From: an uncultured Verrucomicrobiota bacterium
Lineage (GTDB): Bacteria > Verrucomicrobiota > Kiritimatiellia > CAIVKH01
NCBI GenBank assembly: GCA_937872895.1
Contig: CALMUP010000008.1
Coordinates: 289,613-353,612 of the forward strand
DNA length: 64,000 nt
Reading direction: 5' to 3'
Shown here: positions 50,286 through 58,661 of the stretch, piece after piece
Layout: the number at the start of each line of letters is the position of its first letter
Position numbering within the stretch: position 1 is the stretch's first letter
Position numbers and translations under genes: made by a program
Notes under the pieces: generated by a model
Databases searched by the model: none
Told to the model about the DNA's origin: nothing
Seen by the model: only the letters and a program-made list of their open reading frames with translations

Positions 50286-51512
50286 TCAGGGGCCGGGGTG
50301 AATGACCATACCGCCAGCTTGACGGTAGGCGGCCAGTTGGTCCGGGTCCCATCCATCGAACAGGGGATGACCCGCGACGATGATTGCGCGGATGCCACGC
50401 TGGCTGGCTTCGGCCCAGGAGATCAACGGGATTCCAATGTCCTGATCGAGACGTGTGCGGCCATGCGCATCGATCACCGCCTCAACCGCCTTGCTCCACC
50501 CACCGGCATGTATCAAGGACAGGACGGCTGGAATGGCCCCGAAAACGGCCACGCCCTGACCTCGATCGGCATAGGCTTTCACCTGTTTATTCAGCGTGCT
50601 GATGGACTGCTGGACTTCCGACTCCATCGCTGACAAAGACGATGGAGAAAGGATACCCCGCAGTTTCTCCTGATGGTTCAGCTCGGCCACCGAGGGATCC
50701 CTTGGTCGCGGTCCACCGTGGTGCTGGACCACGCCATGCCAAATCGCGGCAGGTTGATCGATGGTGCTCACCTGGATCAGATCCAGCAATACGGATGGGA
50801 AAAATGCAGCGGCCGCAGTGGTCGTGAACAGCGAGACCCGGTCATGGTGAATGATGCCGGGCAGGGTTTGTCCGTTCAGGTTCATCACCGATGGCTCGAA
50901 GACATGAAACAGCCCGTTGCGTGCCAGCACATGACGAACACCCGAGGCGATAGCATGCAGGTTGTCGACGGAACCGAGGGTGAAGGACGCGGTGATCGCA
51001 GCGGCAGGGCCGTGGTCTTTCAGGATTTTCGCGGCGAGCGAACCGGTAAATTCCTCGGCGCAATGCAGCATACCAGCCTGCTTGAATAAAGCAGCGGATG
51101 CCGGAGAGGGGTCCACACCAATCACCTTCATGCCAAGATCACGCATGGCACTGGCCAGCGCGCCATTGCCGCAACCAATATCGACAACCAAAGCATCCTT
51201 GGCTAGATCGCCACGGCGTACCACATCAATCGCCATGGCACGATAGAAGGTGCGTTGTTGATCTGAAATGGGCGAGCAGGAGCGGAGAGCGGGTAGGCCA
51301 CCAGGCTTGATCACATCAAGCAACTGAAGGTGCTGGCAGCTACCACAGAGGGAGAGGGTGACCGGGACGGCGGCTTCGGGGGAGGTAAGTTTCTTGAGCA
51401 ACTCCGGATCGCTGTACGCTCGGGCGGGAACGGCCCCCAAGGTGGCCACGGGACGCACTTGGCGGCTGTTGCAGCATCGGCAGGACTTTCGGTGCGACCA
51501 GGTTTTTGCCAT
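50286..51512 (-). CDS. Sugar C-methyltransferase-like SAM enzyme
   Basis: 408 residues. The N-terminal putative zinc-binding domain has CRCCNSRQVRPV and LCGSCQHLQLLDV. Next is a Rossmann SAM domain (about 90-220) with motif I LVVDIGCGNGALASAM and GVDPSPAS. The C-terminal domain (about 270-405; AVFGAIPAVLSLIHAGGW, then GIPLISWAEASQRGIRAIIVAGHPLFDG) resembles the Methyltransf_14 part of TylC3/NovU-type enzymes. These methylate carbon 3 or 5 of nucleotide-linked keto sugars, so it may act with the downstream glycan genes. SD AAGGAG is 12 nt upstream of the ATG, a long spacing. It is divergent from the GT2 gene. Confidence 0.8.
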   Translation of the reverse strand: MAKTWSHRKSCRCCNSRQVRPVATLGAVPARAYSDPELLKKLTSPEAAVPVTLSLCGSCQHLQLLDVIKPGGLPALRSCSPISDQQRTFYRAMAIDVVRRGDLAKDALVVDIGCGNGALASAMRDLGMKVIGVDPSPASAALFKQAGMLHCAEEFTGSLAAKILKDHGPAAAITASFTLGSVDNLHAIASGVRHVLARNGLFHVFEPSVMNLNGQTLPGIIHHDRVSLFTTTAAAAFFPSVLLDLIQVSTIDQPAAIWHGVVQHHGGPRPRDPSVAELNHQEKLRGILSPSSLSAMESEVQQSISTLNKQVKAYADRGQGVAVFGAIPAVLSLIHAGGWSKAVEAVIDAHGRTRLDQDIGIPLISWAEASQRGIRAIIVAGHPLFDGWDPDQLAAYRQAGGMVIHPGP

Positions 51513-51538
51513 CTCGGAAGACGCTCCTTCGTGGTTTC

Positions 51539-51568
51539 ATGATACGTCATGGCATGGGCAGGTGTAAA
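51539..51568 (-). promoter_or_regulatory. Promoter of the methyltransferase gene
   Basis: On the minus strand: -35 TTTACA (51563-51568), 18-bp spacer, -10 TATCAT (51539-51544), followed by a leader of about 20 nt with AAGGAG. This is an ordinary SD-led promoter back-to-back with a leaderless-type promoter. Confidence 0.6.
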
Positions 51569-51611
51569 GTGAACAGCACTCGATTTGGTGTTTTCGGCGC
51601 GGCAAAAAGAC

Positions 51612-51641
51612 TTGAGATTGCAACGGTTTACGCGCTTTACT
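51612..51641 (+). promoter_or_regulatory. Promoter of the GT2 gene, leaderless geometry
   Basis: -35 TTGAGA (51612-51617), 18-bp spacer, -10 TTTACT (51636-51641), and 6 nt later the ATG at 51648. No SD is visible. The predicted transcript begins at about the start codon. Confidence 0.5.
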
Positions 51642-51647
51642 GGACCA

Positions 51648-52688
51648 ATGTCATCCTCTGTACCGAGCCCGTTGGCCATTGTCATTCCCACGATGGGGCG
51701 TTCGATCCTGCTTCGAACCCTCGATTCGTTGCTCCTGAATCCGGGAATTGAGCGGTGCGAAATCGTGGTGGTCGGAGTTATTCCCGATCAGGAGGTGGCG
51801 CAAGCACTGGCGAGGAAGGTGACCGCCCATCCGTTTATCCGCCATCTCTCCATCCGCTACGAGAAGGGGGATGCCAGCTTGAAGCGGAACACGGGAGCGG
51901 CCGAAACCTGTGCACCCATCCTGGCGTTCCTCGACGACGACGTGCATGTGCCGCCAACCTGGCTGGATGCGATGTGCCGTTGTTTTGATGATCCATCGGT
52001 TGCCTTGGTGAGTGGTCCTTCGCTGGTGCCGGACGACATCCCTCCATTGGCCCGGTTGGCTGGTATGGCGTTATCCTCTCGCGCCGCAGGCGATGTGTCG
52101 TTGCGGTACCTGGGGGGCGGGGATGAGCCACGGGCAATCAAATGGTCGGGTATCATCGGGTGCAACATGTTGTTCAGGCGGTGTGTTTTTGAACAACTGG
52201 GCGGGTTCGACCCGGAGTTTTATCCCGGCGAGGAGATGAAGGCGTCCTACCTGACCTCTCGCATGGGCTACCAATTGCTCTTCAATCCCAAAGCACCGGT
52301 TTACCACTATCCCAAACAGACCTTCCGCGGTTTCTGGCGGCAGATCTACCGTTATGGGGCCACGCGCATCCGCTTGATTCGAGCTGGCGTCGAAGTGGAG
52401 TGGGGGCCACTGGTTCCAGGCGTCTGGCTGCTGTCGTTGGTCGTGCTGGGGGCAGCGTCGGTGGTGTCTGATTGGGCTTGGCGCTTGCTGGTGCTCGAAC
52501 TTGCCTTGTACGCCATGGTGATTGTCTGGTTTACCCTGGAGGTAGTGCGGCAAACGCGGCGGGCGATCGACCTTTTACTGGTGTTCATGCAGCCATTCAT
52601 GCACCTCAGCTACGGGGTCGGGATCTGGACCGAGTTATTCCGGCCGGACAAGGACTTGAGTGACCAACTGGGCAAGCCGACCGATTAA
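51648..52688 (+). CDS. Family 2 glycosyltransferase with C-terminal membrane segments
   Basis: 346 residues from ATG 51648 (MSSSVPSPLAIVIPTMGRS); a start at 51585 would cross the promoter and adds a segment with no family resemblance. The GT-A domain has AIVIPTMGRSILLRTLDSLL, SLKRNTGAAETCAPILAFLDDDVHVPPTWLDAM (DDD metal site) and GCNMLFRRCVFEQLGGFDPEFYPGEEMKASY. Two or three C-terminal hydrophobic helices (LVPGVWLLSLVVLGAASVV; LLVLELALYAMVIVWF) anchor it to the inner membrane. The acceptor and sugar are unknown; it likely belongs to surface glycan assembly with the convergent operon. Confidence 0.88.
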   Translation: MSSSVPSPLAIVIPTMGRSILLRTLDSLLLNPGIERCEIVVVGVIPDQEVAQALARKVTAHPFIRHLSIRYEKGDASLKRNTGAAETCAPILAFLDDDVHVPPTWLDAMCRCFDDPSVALVSGPSLVPDDIPPLARLAGMALSSRAAGDVSLRYLGGGDEPRAIKWSGIIGCNMLFRRCVFEQLGGFDPEFYPGEEMKASYLTSRMGYQLLFNPKAPVYHYPKQTFRGFWRQIYRYGATRIRLIRAGVEVEWGPLVPGVWLLSLVVLGAASVVSDWAWRLLVLELALYAMVIVWFTLEVVRQTRRAIDLLLVFMQPFMHLSYGVGIWTELFRPDKDLSDQLGKPTD

Positions 52689-52693
52689 TCGGT
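52680..52693. other. 14-bp palindrome containing the GT2 stop codon and touching the GH172-family stop
   Basis: ACCGATTAATCGGT is a perfect palindrome. It holds the TAA of the plus-strand GT2 gene (52686-52688), and its last base begins the minus-strand stop (52693-52695). There are no T-runs, so it is not a standard terminator. Confidence 0.5.
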
Positions 52694-55041
52694 TATCGGG
52701 TCAGCCCGGTCATGGTCCGGTGGAAGTCGGGTTTGTTCGAGATGGGCAGGGCCACATCCTCGCGAAAATAGGCATTGCCGCGGTAGTAACTCCAGTTCAG
52801 TGCAGTCACGGGATACGACTTCGATTGCAGCAATACAAACGCATTGGCCACGCCCCCGATGTACGGGGCATCGGGCACACCGCGCGGAATTTCCCGGATT
52901 CCGACACGATGCCAGTCCGTGAGCGTATTCAAATCGGCCGTGGCCCAATCGGAGTGCGGCTGAAGCGTGGCCGCAGTGCCGGGACCGGTGCCGCCTACAC
53001 CGTCGCGCGTGCGCACGCCGGCTTGCAGCCACGGATCACCGCGCATCCACTCAACCTGCGCGGACAATTTCAAGGTATCGGAGGGTTGCGTTTCGATCCC
53101 GGCGACAAACAGGTTGAAGGGATGGTCGCCACCCAATACCGGATTGCCGTTGATGGCCAGGCGGGCTCGGCCGTTGGCATAGAGTCCCACCAGGGCGCGG
53201 TGCTCGCCGGAGTAGAACCAGTCCAGCAGCTTGGCCTGCTCCTGTGCCTGCGGGCCGTACTCACCGGCGAGAAACGGGGCGAGGGCGTCGGCGGCGATCG
53301 ACTCGCCGAGCAGGCGTCGGTATTCCAGGGCGCGCAGGCGGTAGAGGGCGATGTCATCGGCCTCGGGATACCGCTCGGGGTAACGTTCCGTGGCGGCGAG
53401 GGCGGCTTCGATGTCGTTGGCTCGTTCCAGTTCAGTTAGTTGTAGCATGAAAGTCGCCTGATCGTTGGGAAAGGCGATGCGAGGCCGATCGGCGAACAGG
53501 AGCGGTTGGGGAGTCGCCGTGGACGGGCGATCCTGGTACCAGTAGGCAACACTCTCGAAGAATCCGGATACGGGCGCACCGGTCTGTTCGTCGTTCATGC
53601 GTTCGAATTCCATGTGGAAGAGCGAGGAGAAGGTCACCGGATCGCTCATGTGGTGACGGAACTGTCCGACACGGAACGGAGCTCGATCAAAGTTCCCGCT
53701 AAAGGCACCGAAAACGGAACCGCGGTAGTACCAACCGCCATTGAAATAGTCTTCCAGGCCGGTGCCATGCCAGTCCGGGGCGGTTGCCGTATCGACCCAG
53801 ATCCGCTCATCGCCTTCCAGAATCCACCACGACTTGCCCAGACCGGTAACGCCGAGGAAACAACCGAGGTACTTGCCGCGACCTTCGACCCGGGTGATCA
53901 GATGGTTGCCCTTATCCGGTCCGGAGCGACGGTATTCGGCGTGTAGATAGCCATCCTGTTCGCGGCGTTGGTCGTGATGCACAGGGGAGAAGTGGACGGT
54001 GACCGGGGCGGCAGCGCGGTTGTGGAGGGAAATCCGGATACTACGGGCGAAGGGCATGGGTAGTCGGCAAGCATAGCCAGCGGGACCACTCGTCATCCAC
54101 GCCGCGCCGAAGGCCCGCCGGTCCCAGGCGTTGGCGAAGAATGCACCGAGGGGAACATCGATGCTGTCCGTGGTTGCATCGTCGTAGCGGATGCGCAGCA
54201 GGAGGGCATTGATGAGATCGCCTTCCTGCTCACGGGTCCAGGCGGCGCGTTCAGCCGGTTCAACCTGGAGGGAGAAGGAAGCAAGGGTACCGGATCCGGT
54301 GTGTTCCCAGACGATACCGGTTGTTCCGGGTTCGATGGTGGAGGTAACGGCGGGTGGTTCGGTAAACGTGGCGCGGTTTTCGATCCATCCAGTCAGCCGG
54401 GCCGCAACGTGCTCAATCGCTTCAGATTGCCCGGCGGAGAAGGTTGCAGGGAACGATTCGACGGATTTACCCTCAGGGAAACGTTCGGCCGCAATCTGGT
54501 AGAATATGCGGCGAGGGCCCCACAGTGGATGGGTGTTCGGTTCCTTGATCTCGATACGGATCGAAGACTGGTAGGTAAGCGGAACATACGAGTAGTAACA
54601 CATATTTACGTACTGGGAGAGGGGAGGTATCCAGGGTCCGGCACCGGAAAACAGGGCATCCACGGTGGTGTCAAAACGGGGTTTGCGCTCACCATCGATG
54701 TAGATGCGGATGGGATGACCAGGGTCGGTTCCGGTCATCCAGAACCGCCGGATGCAACCAGGGCCTTTCACGTCGGCCATGACAAACCAGCCAGGTTCGG
54801 TACCCTGACCGGTGAAATTATTGAAGTCGTTGTTCCCGCCACGCCGGTCAAACGAGGTGATCATGGTCAGGTTGACGGGATCAAGGGCGGGCAGGCGAGC
54901 AAGGTCGGTGAGTTCCTCGAGGCATTGCTGCCAGGTGATATCGGGCGGGCGTTGTGGCTCGCGTTGCCCGCAGGAGGTGATCAACACGACAACAAGAAGT
55001 ATGGGCAGCCGGTAGAGTACGTGGCTCGGAAAAGTGGACAT
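52693..55041 (-). CDS. DUF2961/GH172-family lipoprotein
   Basis: 782 residues from ATG 55041; upstream frame is inside hddC. A signal peptide with lipobox LITSC puts the acylated Cys at about residue 24. Family resemblance covers about residues 60-400: TSFDRRGGNNDFNNF, KGPGCIRRFWMTGTDPGHPIRIYIDGERKP, FYQIAAERFPEG, LEDYFNGGWYYRGSVFGAFSGNFDRAPF. GH172 members with known activity act on fructofuranose or D-arabinofuranose linkages. A C-terminal all-helical and beta region (about 560-780) follows. It is the last gene of the operon, 14 nt after hddC. The substrate is unknown; a surface or periplasmic glycan-trimming role is inferred. Confidence 0.86.
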   Translation of the reverse strand: MSTFPSHVLYRLPILLVVVLITSCGQREPQRPPDITWQQCLEELTDLARLPALDPVNLTMITSFDRRGGNNDFNNFTGQGTEPGWFVMADVKGPGCIRRFWMTGTDPGHPIRIYIDGERKPRFDTTVDALFSGAGPWIPPLSQYVNMCYYSYVPLTYQSSIRIEIKEPNTHPLWGPRRIFYQIAAERFPEGKSVESFPATFSAGQSEAIEHVAARLTGWIENRATFTEPPAVTSTIEPGTTGIVWEHTGSGTLASFSLQVEPAERAAWTREQEGDLINALLLRIRYDDATTDSIDVPLGAFFANAWDRRAFGAAWMTSGPAGYACRLPMPFARSIRISLHNRAAAPVTVHFSPVHHDQRREQDGYLHAEYRRSGPDKGNHLITRVEGRGKYLGCFLGVTGLGKSWWILEGDERIWVDTATAPDWHGTGLEDYFNGGWYYRGSVFGAFSGNFDRAPFRVGQFRHHMSDPVTFSSLFHMEFERMNDEQTGAPVSGFFESVAYWYQDRPSTATPQPLLFADRPRIAFPNDQATFMLQLTELERANDIEAALAATERYPERYPEADDIALYRLRALEYRRLLGESIAADALAPFLAGEYGPQAQEQAKLLDWFYSGEHRALVGLYANGRARLAINGNPVLGGDHPFNLFVAGIETQPSDTLKLSAQVEWMRGDPWLQAGVRTRDGVGGTGPGTAATLQPHSDWATADLNTLTDWHRVGIREIPRGVPDAPYIGGVANAFVLLQSKSYPVTALNWSYYRGNAYFREDVALPISNKPDFHRTMTGLTR

Positions 55042-55055
55042 GGCGGTTCCTGGTT

Positions 55056-55781
55056 TCAGGGGTGTTCGCGTCGGGTCATGAAGTCGGTCATGGCGGCATG
55101 GCCGTCGGGGGTTCCCATGTCGAGCAGCGGTGGTTCGGTCACGGTGCAGCGGATGCCTCGCTCGGCGACGAGGGTGGGAAACCAGGTCTTCTCGAGCGAG
55201 CAGGATTCGCCGGCCGGAATGCGATCGATTAGCGCGCGCCGGATGGCGTACACCCCGCCATTGACCACGCCGGGACGGATCTCTGGCGACTTCTCGCGGA
55301 AAGCCAGGGCGCACCCGTCGCGGTCAACCTCCACCATGCCGTACCGCGAGGCGTCCGGAATGGAGGTGACGGCCATGGTCAAGGTGTGGGTTCCGGCAAG
55401 GTGGGCTTTGATGATCGCGCCAAGGTTGAGATTCGGCAAGAGCGTGTCACCGTTCATGACGAGGTAGTGAACCCGGGGCGGCAAGGCATCGGCGGCGAAT
55501 CGGATGGCGCCGCCGGTCCCGAGTGGGGCGGGTTCACGGCTGAAGGTCACGGACACGGGAAGCGAAGGCGCTGATCGGTACCAAGCCTCGATTTGTTCAG
55601 CGCGGAAGCCGGCGGCGATGTGCACGGCGGTGACGCCGAGGGAGTGAAGCCAGGCGATCTGCCACTCGATAAAGGGTTTGCCGGCGATGGGTGCGAGGGC
55701 TTTCGGCAGCTCGGGGAACAGGCCCTGCAGGCGGGTGCCGAGTCCGCCGCTCAGCAGGATGACCTGATCAAGTCCATTCAT
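55056..55781 (-). CDS. hddC: Nucleotidyltransferase, probable heptose-1-phosphate guanylyltransferase (HddC-like)
   Basis: 241 residues from ATG 55781, with SD AAGGAG 8 nt before it. The glucose-1-phosphate nucleotidyltransferase fold shows QVILLSGGLGTRLQGLFPELPKALAPIAGKPFIEWQI at the start, then YLVMNGDTLLPNL for the metal and sugar, and VNGGVYAIRRALIDRIP. It is close to HddC, which makes GDP-D-glycero-alpha-D-manno-heptose; together with the HddA-like kinase in the operon, this is the favoured activity. Glucose or mannose nucleotide synthesis cannot be excluded. It overlaps the acyltransferase stop by 14 bp. Confidence 0.82.
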   Translation of the reverse strand: MNGLDQVILLSGGLGTRLQGLFPELPKALAPIAGKPFIEWQIAWLHSLGVTAVHIAAGFRAEQIEAWYRSAPSLPVSVTFSREPAPLGTGGAIRFAADALPPRVHYLVMNGDTLLPNLNLGAIIKAHLAGTHTLTMAVTSIPDASRYGMVEVDRDGCALAFREKSPEIRPGVVNGGVYAIRRALIDRIPAGESCSLEKTWFPTLVAERGIRCTVTEPPLLDMGTPDGHAAMTDFMTRREHP

Positions 55782-56352
55782 CGGAACGCTCCTTCTTGAG
55801 GCGCTCCGCTGCGGCACGCATGGCCTCGCCGGTGCGGGACCGGAGCGGCTTGGCGGGAACACCGGCATAGAGGGTCCATGGCGCCAGGGACATCTTGGCA
55901 TGGACCAGGGAACAGGCGCCGATGGCCACGCCCTCGGGCAGGGACACGCCGGGCAGGATGACCACGTTGGTGCCGAGCAGGACATGATCGGCAATGTGGA
56001 TTTCCGAGGTGATGGACGCGCCGGCGTACTCGGGGGGGATGGTCGGTCCGACGAGTCCATCGCATGCAAAGTCGTTCGAGGCGGCAATCAGGCGGCAACC
56101 GGGGGCGATGTTCACGAAGTCGCCGATGGTCACGCGGGCATCGCCCCCGATGACCACTCCGTTGGCGCCGATGTGGGTGTACCGGCCGACCTTGAGGGCG
56201 CAGGACACGTAAGTGAAATCATCGATGATGCTACCTGCGCCGATGTGTACGCGTTCGGGTTTGCGCAGGCGGACGGTACGGCCAACGATGGCGGAGGGAT
56301 GCAGGAAGGCGACCTTTTCGAGGTCAATAAACAGGTTGGGGGGACTTTTCAT
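55768..56352 (-). CDS. Left-handed beta-helix acyltransferase
   Basis: 194 residues. The hexapeptide repeat region spans about residues 18-165 (SAIVGRTVRLRKPERVHIGAGSIIDDFTYVSCALKVGRYTHIGANGVVIGG, then IADHVLLGTNVVILPGVSLPEGVAIGACSLVHA). The family ending is SLAPWTLYAGVPAKPLRSR. These enzymes acetylate sugars, here perhaps the aminated or heptose sugar made by the operon. The start overlaps the GT4 stop by 4 bp (ATGA) and the end overlaps hddC by 14 bp. Confidence 0.88.
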   Translation of the reverse strand: MKSPPNLFIDLEKVAFLHPSAIVGRTVRLRKPERVHIGAGSIIDDFTYVSCALKVGRYTHIGANGVVIGGDARVTIGDFVNIAPGCRLIAASNDFACDGLVGPTIPPEYAGASITSEIHIADHVLLGTNVVILPGVSLPEGVAIGACSLVHAKMSLAPWTLYAGVPAKPLRSRTGEAMRAAAERLKKERSDEWT

Positions 56353-57563
56353 CGACCGACCTCCACAGTGGCAAAGTGCAGGATCGCATCAGCATACTGG
56401 CGGGCGGCGCCTTCCACACTGAAACGGGCATGGATATCGGCCTCGGCGTTGGCAGCCACGCGGGACCAGTCGTTCCGGTGCGCGGCGAGCTCACGGATCA
56501 GGGTGCAGAACGAAGCCTGGTCGTCGGCGGTGAAGACGTATCCATTCTCGCCGTGGCGGATGACTTCGCGAATGCCGGCGAGGTCCGGACCGAGCACGAC
56601 CTTGCGGCAGGCCATCGAGTGGAGCAGGGCGCCGGGGATGATGTGGACATTGGATTCGGCGCCGGTGCGCATGGCGATGCAAATATCGGCGGCGTTGCAG
56701 TAGTGGCCAACTTCGTGGATGGTCTTCAGCCAGCCGGTGAAGTGGACGCGGTCGGCGATGCCGCACGAGGCGGCCAGATCGCGGAGGTATGGCAGCTCGG
56801 GCCCTGAACCGACGAGGATGAGCCCGATGGAGGGATTCTCGCGGTGCAGCTCGGCGGTCCAACGCAGAAGGTCGTCGAGCCCTTTGCCCTGGTGCATCAC
56901 CCCGTGGTACAGCAACACGACGTCATCGGGTGAGAATCCACAGGATGCGCGTAGTTCGCGTTGATCCTGCGGGAAAAAAGCGGCGAGGTCGGGTGCATCG
57001 AAGACCACGCGGATGTTGGATGGATGGACGCCCCACGCGGCCAGCCGATCCCTGGCGGCGGTGGCGCGGCAGAACATGCCCTCGAGGCGGCGGGCCTCGA
57101 AGCGTTCGAGGAATTCCGCGAAGGCGAGGAAAGGTTTGATCCACCACTTGCGGCCGAGGAAGTTGTGGACGTGCCAGTCTCCATAGGCGGTGCCGACGTG
57201 GCACCGGCAGGTCCATTTCAGGAACAGGCCGACCAGCGGAAGGATTTCCGACACGAAGATCATATCCACCTTGTGACGGCGGATTTTCCACGCGGCGAGG
57301 GGCAGCATCGCGTACATCAGGAGGGATTTGATGATCACGTCGCGCGGGCGGTTTCGATCGACGCGCAGCGGAATCTCCTCGAGGACAAGGCCGGTGGGAA
57401 TGGAGGCGGGAGGTCGGTCGTTACGGAAGCTGACGTGGATGACCTCGTGCTCGCGGACGAGTGTTTCGAGCATCGGGCGGAACTCAGCCGCCAGATCGAA
57501 CTGCTCGCCCAGTTGGTAGCGGGAGAAGATGGCGATTCGTTTCTTGTCGGGTGTCCGGGTCAT
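56349..57563 (-). CDS. Family 4 glycosyltransferase
   Basis: 404 residues from ATG 57563; an upstream TTG at 57587 would add eight residues inside the aminotransferase gene. GT-B fold with a first strand KRIAIFSRYQLGEQFDLAAEFRPMLETL, and in the C-terminal domain FSPDDVVLLYHGVMHQGKGLDDLLRW, LILVGSGPELPYLRDLAA, VHFTGWLKTIHEVGHYCNAADICIAM and GADLAG-like donor site with SNVHIIPGALLHSMACRKVVLG. It is predicted to add a sugar on the cytoplasmic face during assembly of the surface glycan. Donor and acceptor are unknown. Confidence 0.88.
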   Translation of the reverse strand: MTRTPDKKRIAIFSRYQLGEQFDLAAEFRPMLETLVREHEVIHVSFRNDRPPASIPTGLVLEEIPLRVDRNRPRDVIIKSLLMYAMLPLAAWKIRRHKVDMIFVSEILPLVGLFLKWTCRCHVGTAYGDWHVHNFLGRKWWIKPFLAFAEFLERFEARRLEGMFCRATAARDRLAAWGVHPSNIRVVFDAPDLAAFFPQDQRELRASCGFSPDDVVLLYHGVMHQGKGLDDLLRWTAELHRENPSIGLILVGSGPELPYLRDLAASCGIADRVHFTGWLKTIHEVGHYCNAADICIAMRTGAESNVHIIPGALLHSMACRKVVLGPDLAGIREVIRHGENGYVFTADDQASFCTLIRELAAHRNDWSRVAANAEADIHARFSVEGAARQYADAILHFATVEVGR

Positions 57564-57570
57564 GCGCGGG

Positions 57571-58653
57571 TCATCCGAGGGCGTCAATCATGGTGCGGCA
57601 GACGCGGCGGATCTCGTCATCGGTGATGGCCGGGGAGCAGGGCAGCCAGCTTGCGGTGCGGCACACCGTTTCCGCGCCGGGCAGAGAGGTTCCGGTCGCG
57701 TAGGCCGGTTGCTGGTGGATGGGGGGCCAGTACGGACGGAGGTGGATGCCGGCGACTTTGGCGGCATCAACAAGGGCGTCGCGGTGTTCGGAGACGAAGT
57801 CGGGCCACATCAGGTAACCTTGTTCGGGGCGCGCGGTAAAGCGGATCGCGGGGTGGCCGGCGAGTTCAGCCCGGTATAGGGCATCGATGTCCTTCGCGCG
57901 TCGAATGCGGGTATCGAGCTTGCGCCACTGCGACCGCGCGAGGCCGGCCTGCATGTCGGTGACCTTGAAGTTGAACCCGGTGACCGGGTGGACATCGCTC
58001 GAGCGGGAAAGGCGGCCGTGGTCGCGCAGCCGGATCAGGTTGTCGCGCACGTCCTCGCGGCGGGTCAGGACGAACCCGCCCTGGCCGGAGGTGATGATCT
58101 TGGTGGGCGCGAGCGAAAAGCACCCGGCATCGGATTGTGCTCCCAGCCAGCCGTCGGAGTTGCAAGACCCGGTCGCTTCGGCGGCATCCTCGATTACCGC
58201 GAGGTTGTATTCCCTAGCCAGGGCACGAATGGCGGCCATATCGGCGGAGCGGCCGGTCAGGTGCACGGGAATGATGGCCTTGACGTGAGGTTTCATCTTT
58301 CGGCGTGCGTCGGCGACATCGATGGTGAAGCTCTCGGTGTCGACGTCGACGAGGATCACTTCGGCCCCGGCGAGGCGGACGGCGCTGGCGGTGCCGATAA
58401 AGGTCACAGCGGGAACCAGCACGGCGTGGCCGGGGCCGATGCCGAGGGCCATCACGGACAGCGCGAGGGCCATGGTGCAACTCGGGGTGGTCACCGCGAA
58501 AGGAACACCGAAGTACGCGCAAAGATCCTTTTCAAAAGCGCGGTTTTCCGGACCTTCGTTGACAAAGCCGGAGGCGACGACGCGACGAACAGCCTCGACA
58601 TCGTCCGCGTCGAGCCATGGTTCAAACCACGGGATGGAGGTGGGTGCGTTCAT
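57571..58653 (-). CDS. DegT/DnrJ/EryC1-family sugar aminotransferase
   Basis: 360 residues from ATG 58653; a longer frame reaches into hddA. PLP-dependent fold with IPWFEPWLDADDVEAVRRVV at the N-terminus, FAVTTPSCTMALALSVMALGIGPGHAVLVPAVTFIGTASAV, AVIEDAAEATGS, and the PLP lysine in CFSLAPTKIITSGQGGFVLT. Members such as perosamine synthase transfer an amino group to a keto sugar bound to a nucleotide. Given the heptose activation genes, an amino-heptose or other aminosugar on GDP is possible. This is inference; other DegT proteins are only dehydratases or oxidases. Confidence 0.9.
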   Translation of the reverse strand: MNAPTSIPWFEPWLDADDVEAVRRVVASGFVNEGPENRAFEKDLCAYFGVPFAVTTPSCTMALALSVMALGIGPGHAVLVPAVTFIGTASAVRLAGAEVILVDVDTESFTIDVADARRKMKPHVKAIIPVHLTGRSADMAAIRALAREYNLAVIEDAAEATGSCNSDGWLGAQSDAGCFSLAPTKIITSGQGGFVLTRREDVRDNLIRLRDHGRLSRSSDVHPVTGFNFKVTDMQAGLARSQWRKLDTRIRRAKDIDALYRAELAGHPAIRFTARPEQGYLMWPDFVSEHRDALVDAAKVAGIHLRPYWPPIHQQPAYATGTSLPGAETVCRTASWLPCSPAITDDEIRRVCRTMIDALG

Positions 58654-58661
58654 CGAAGATT

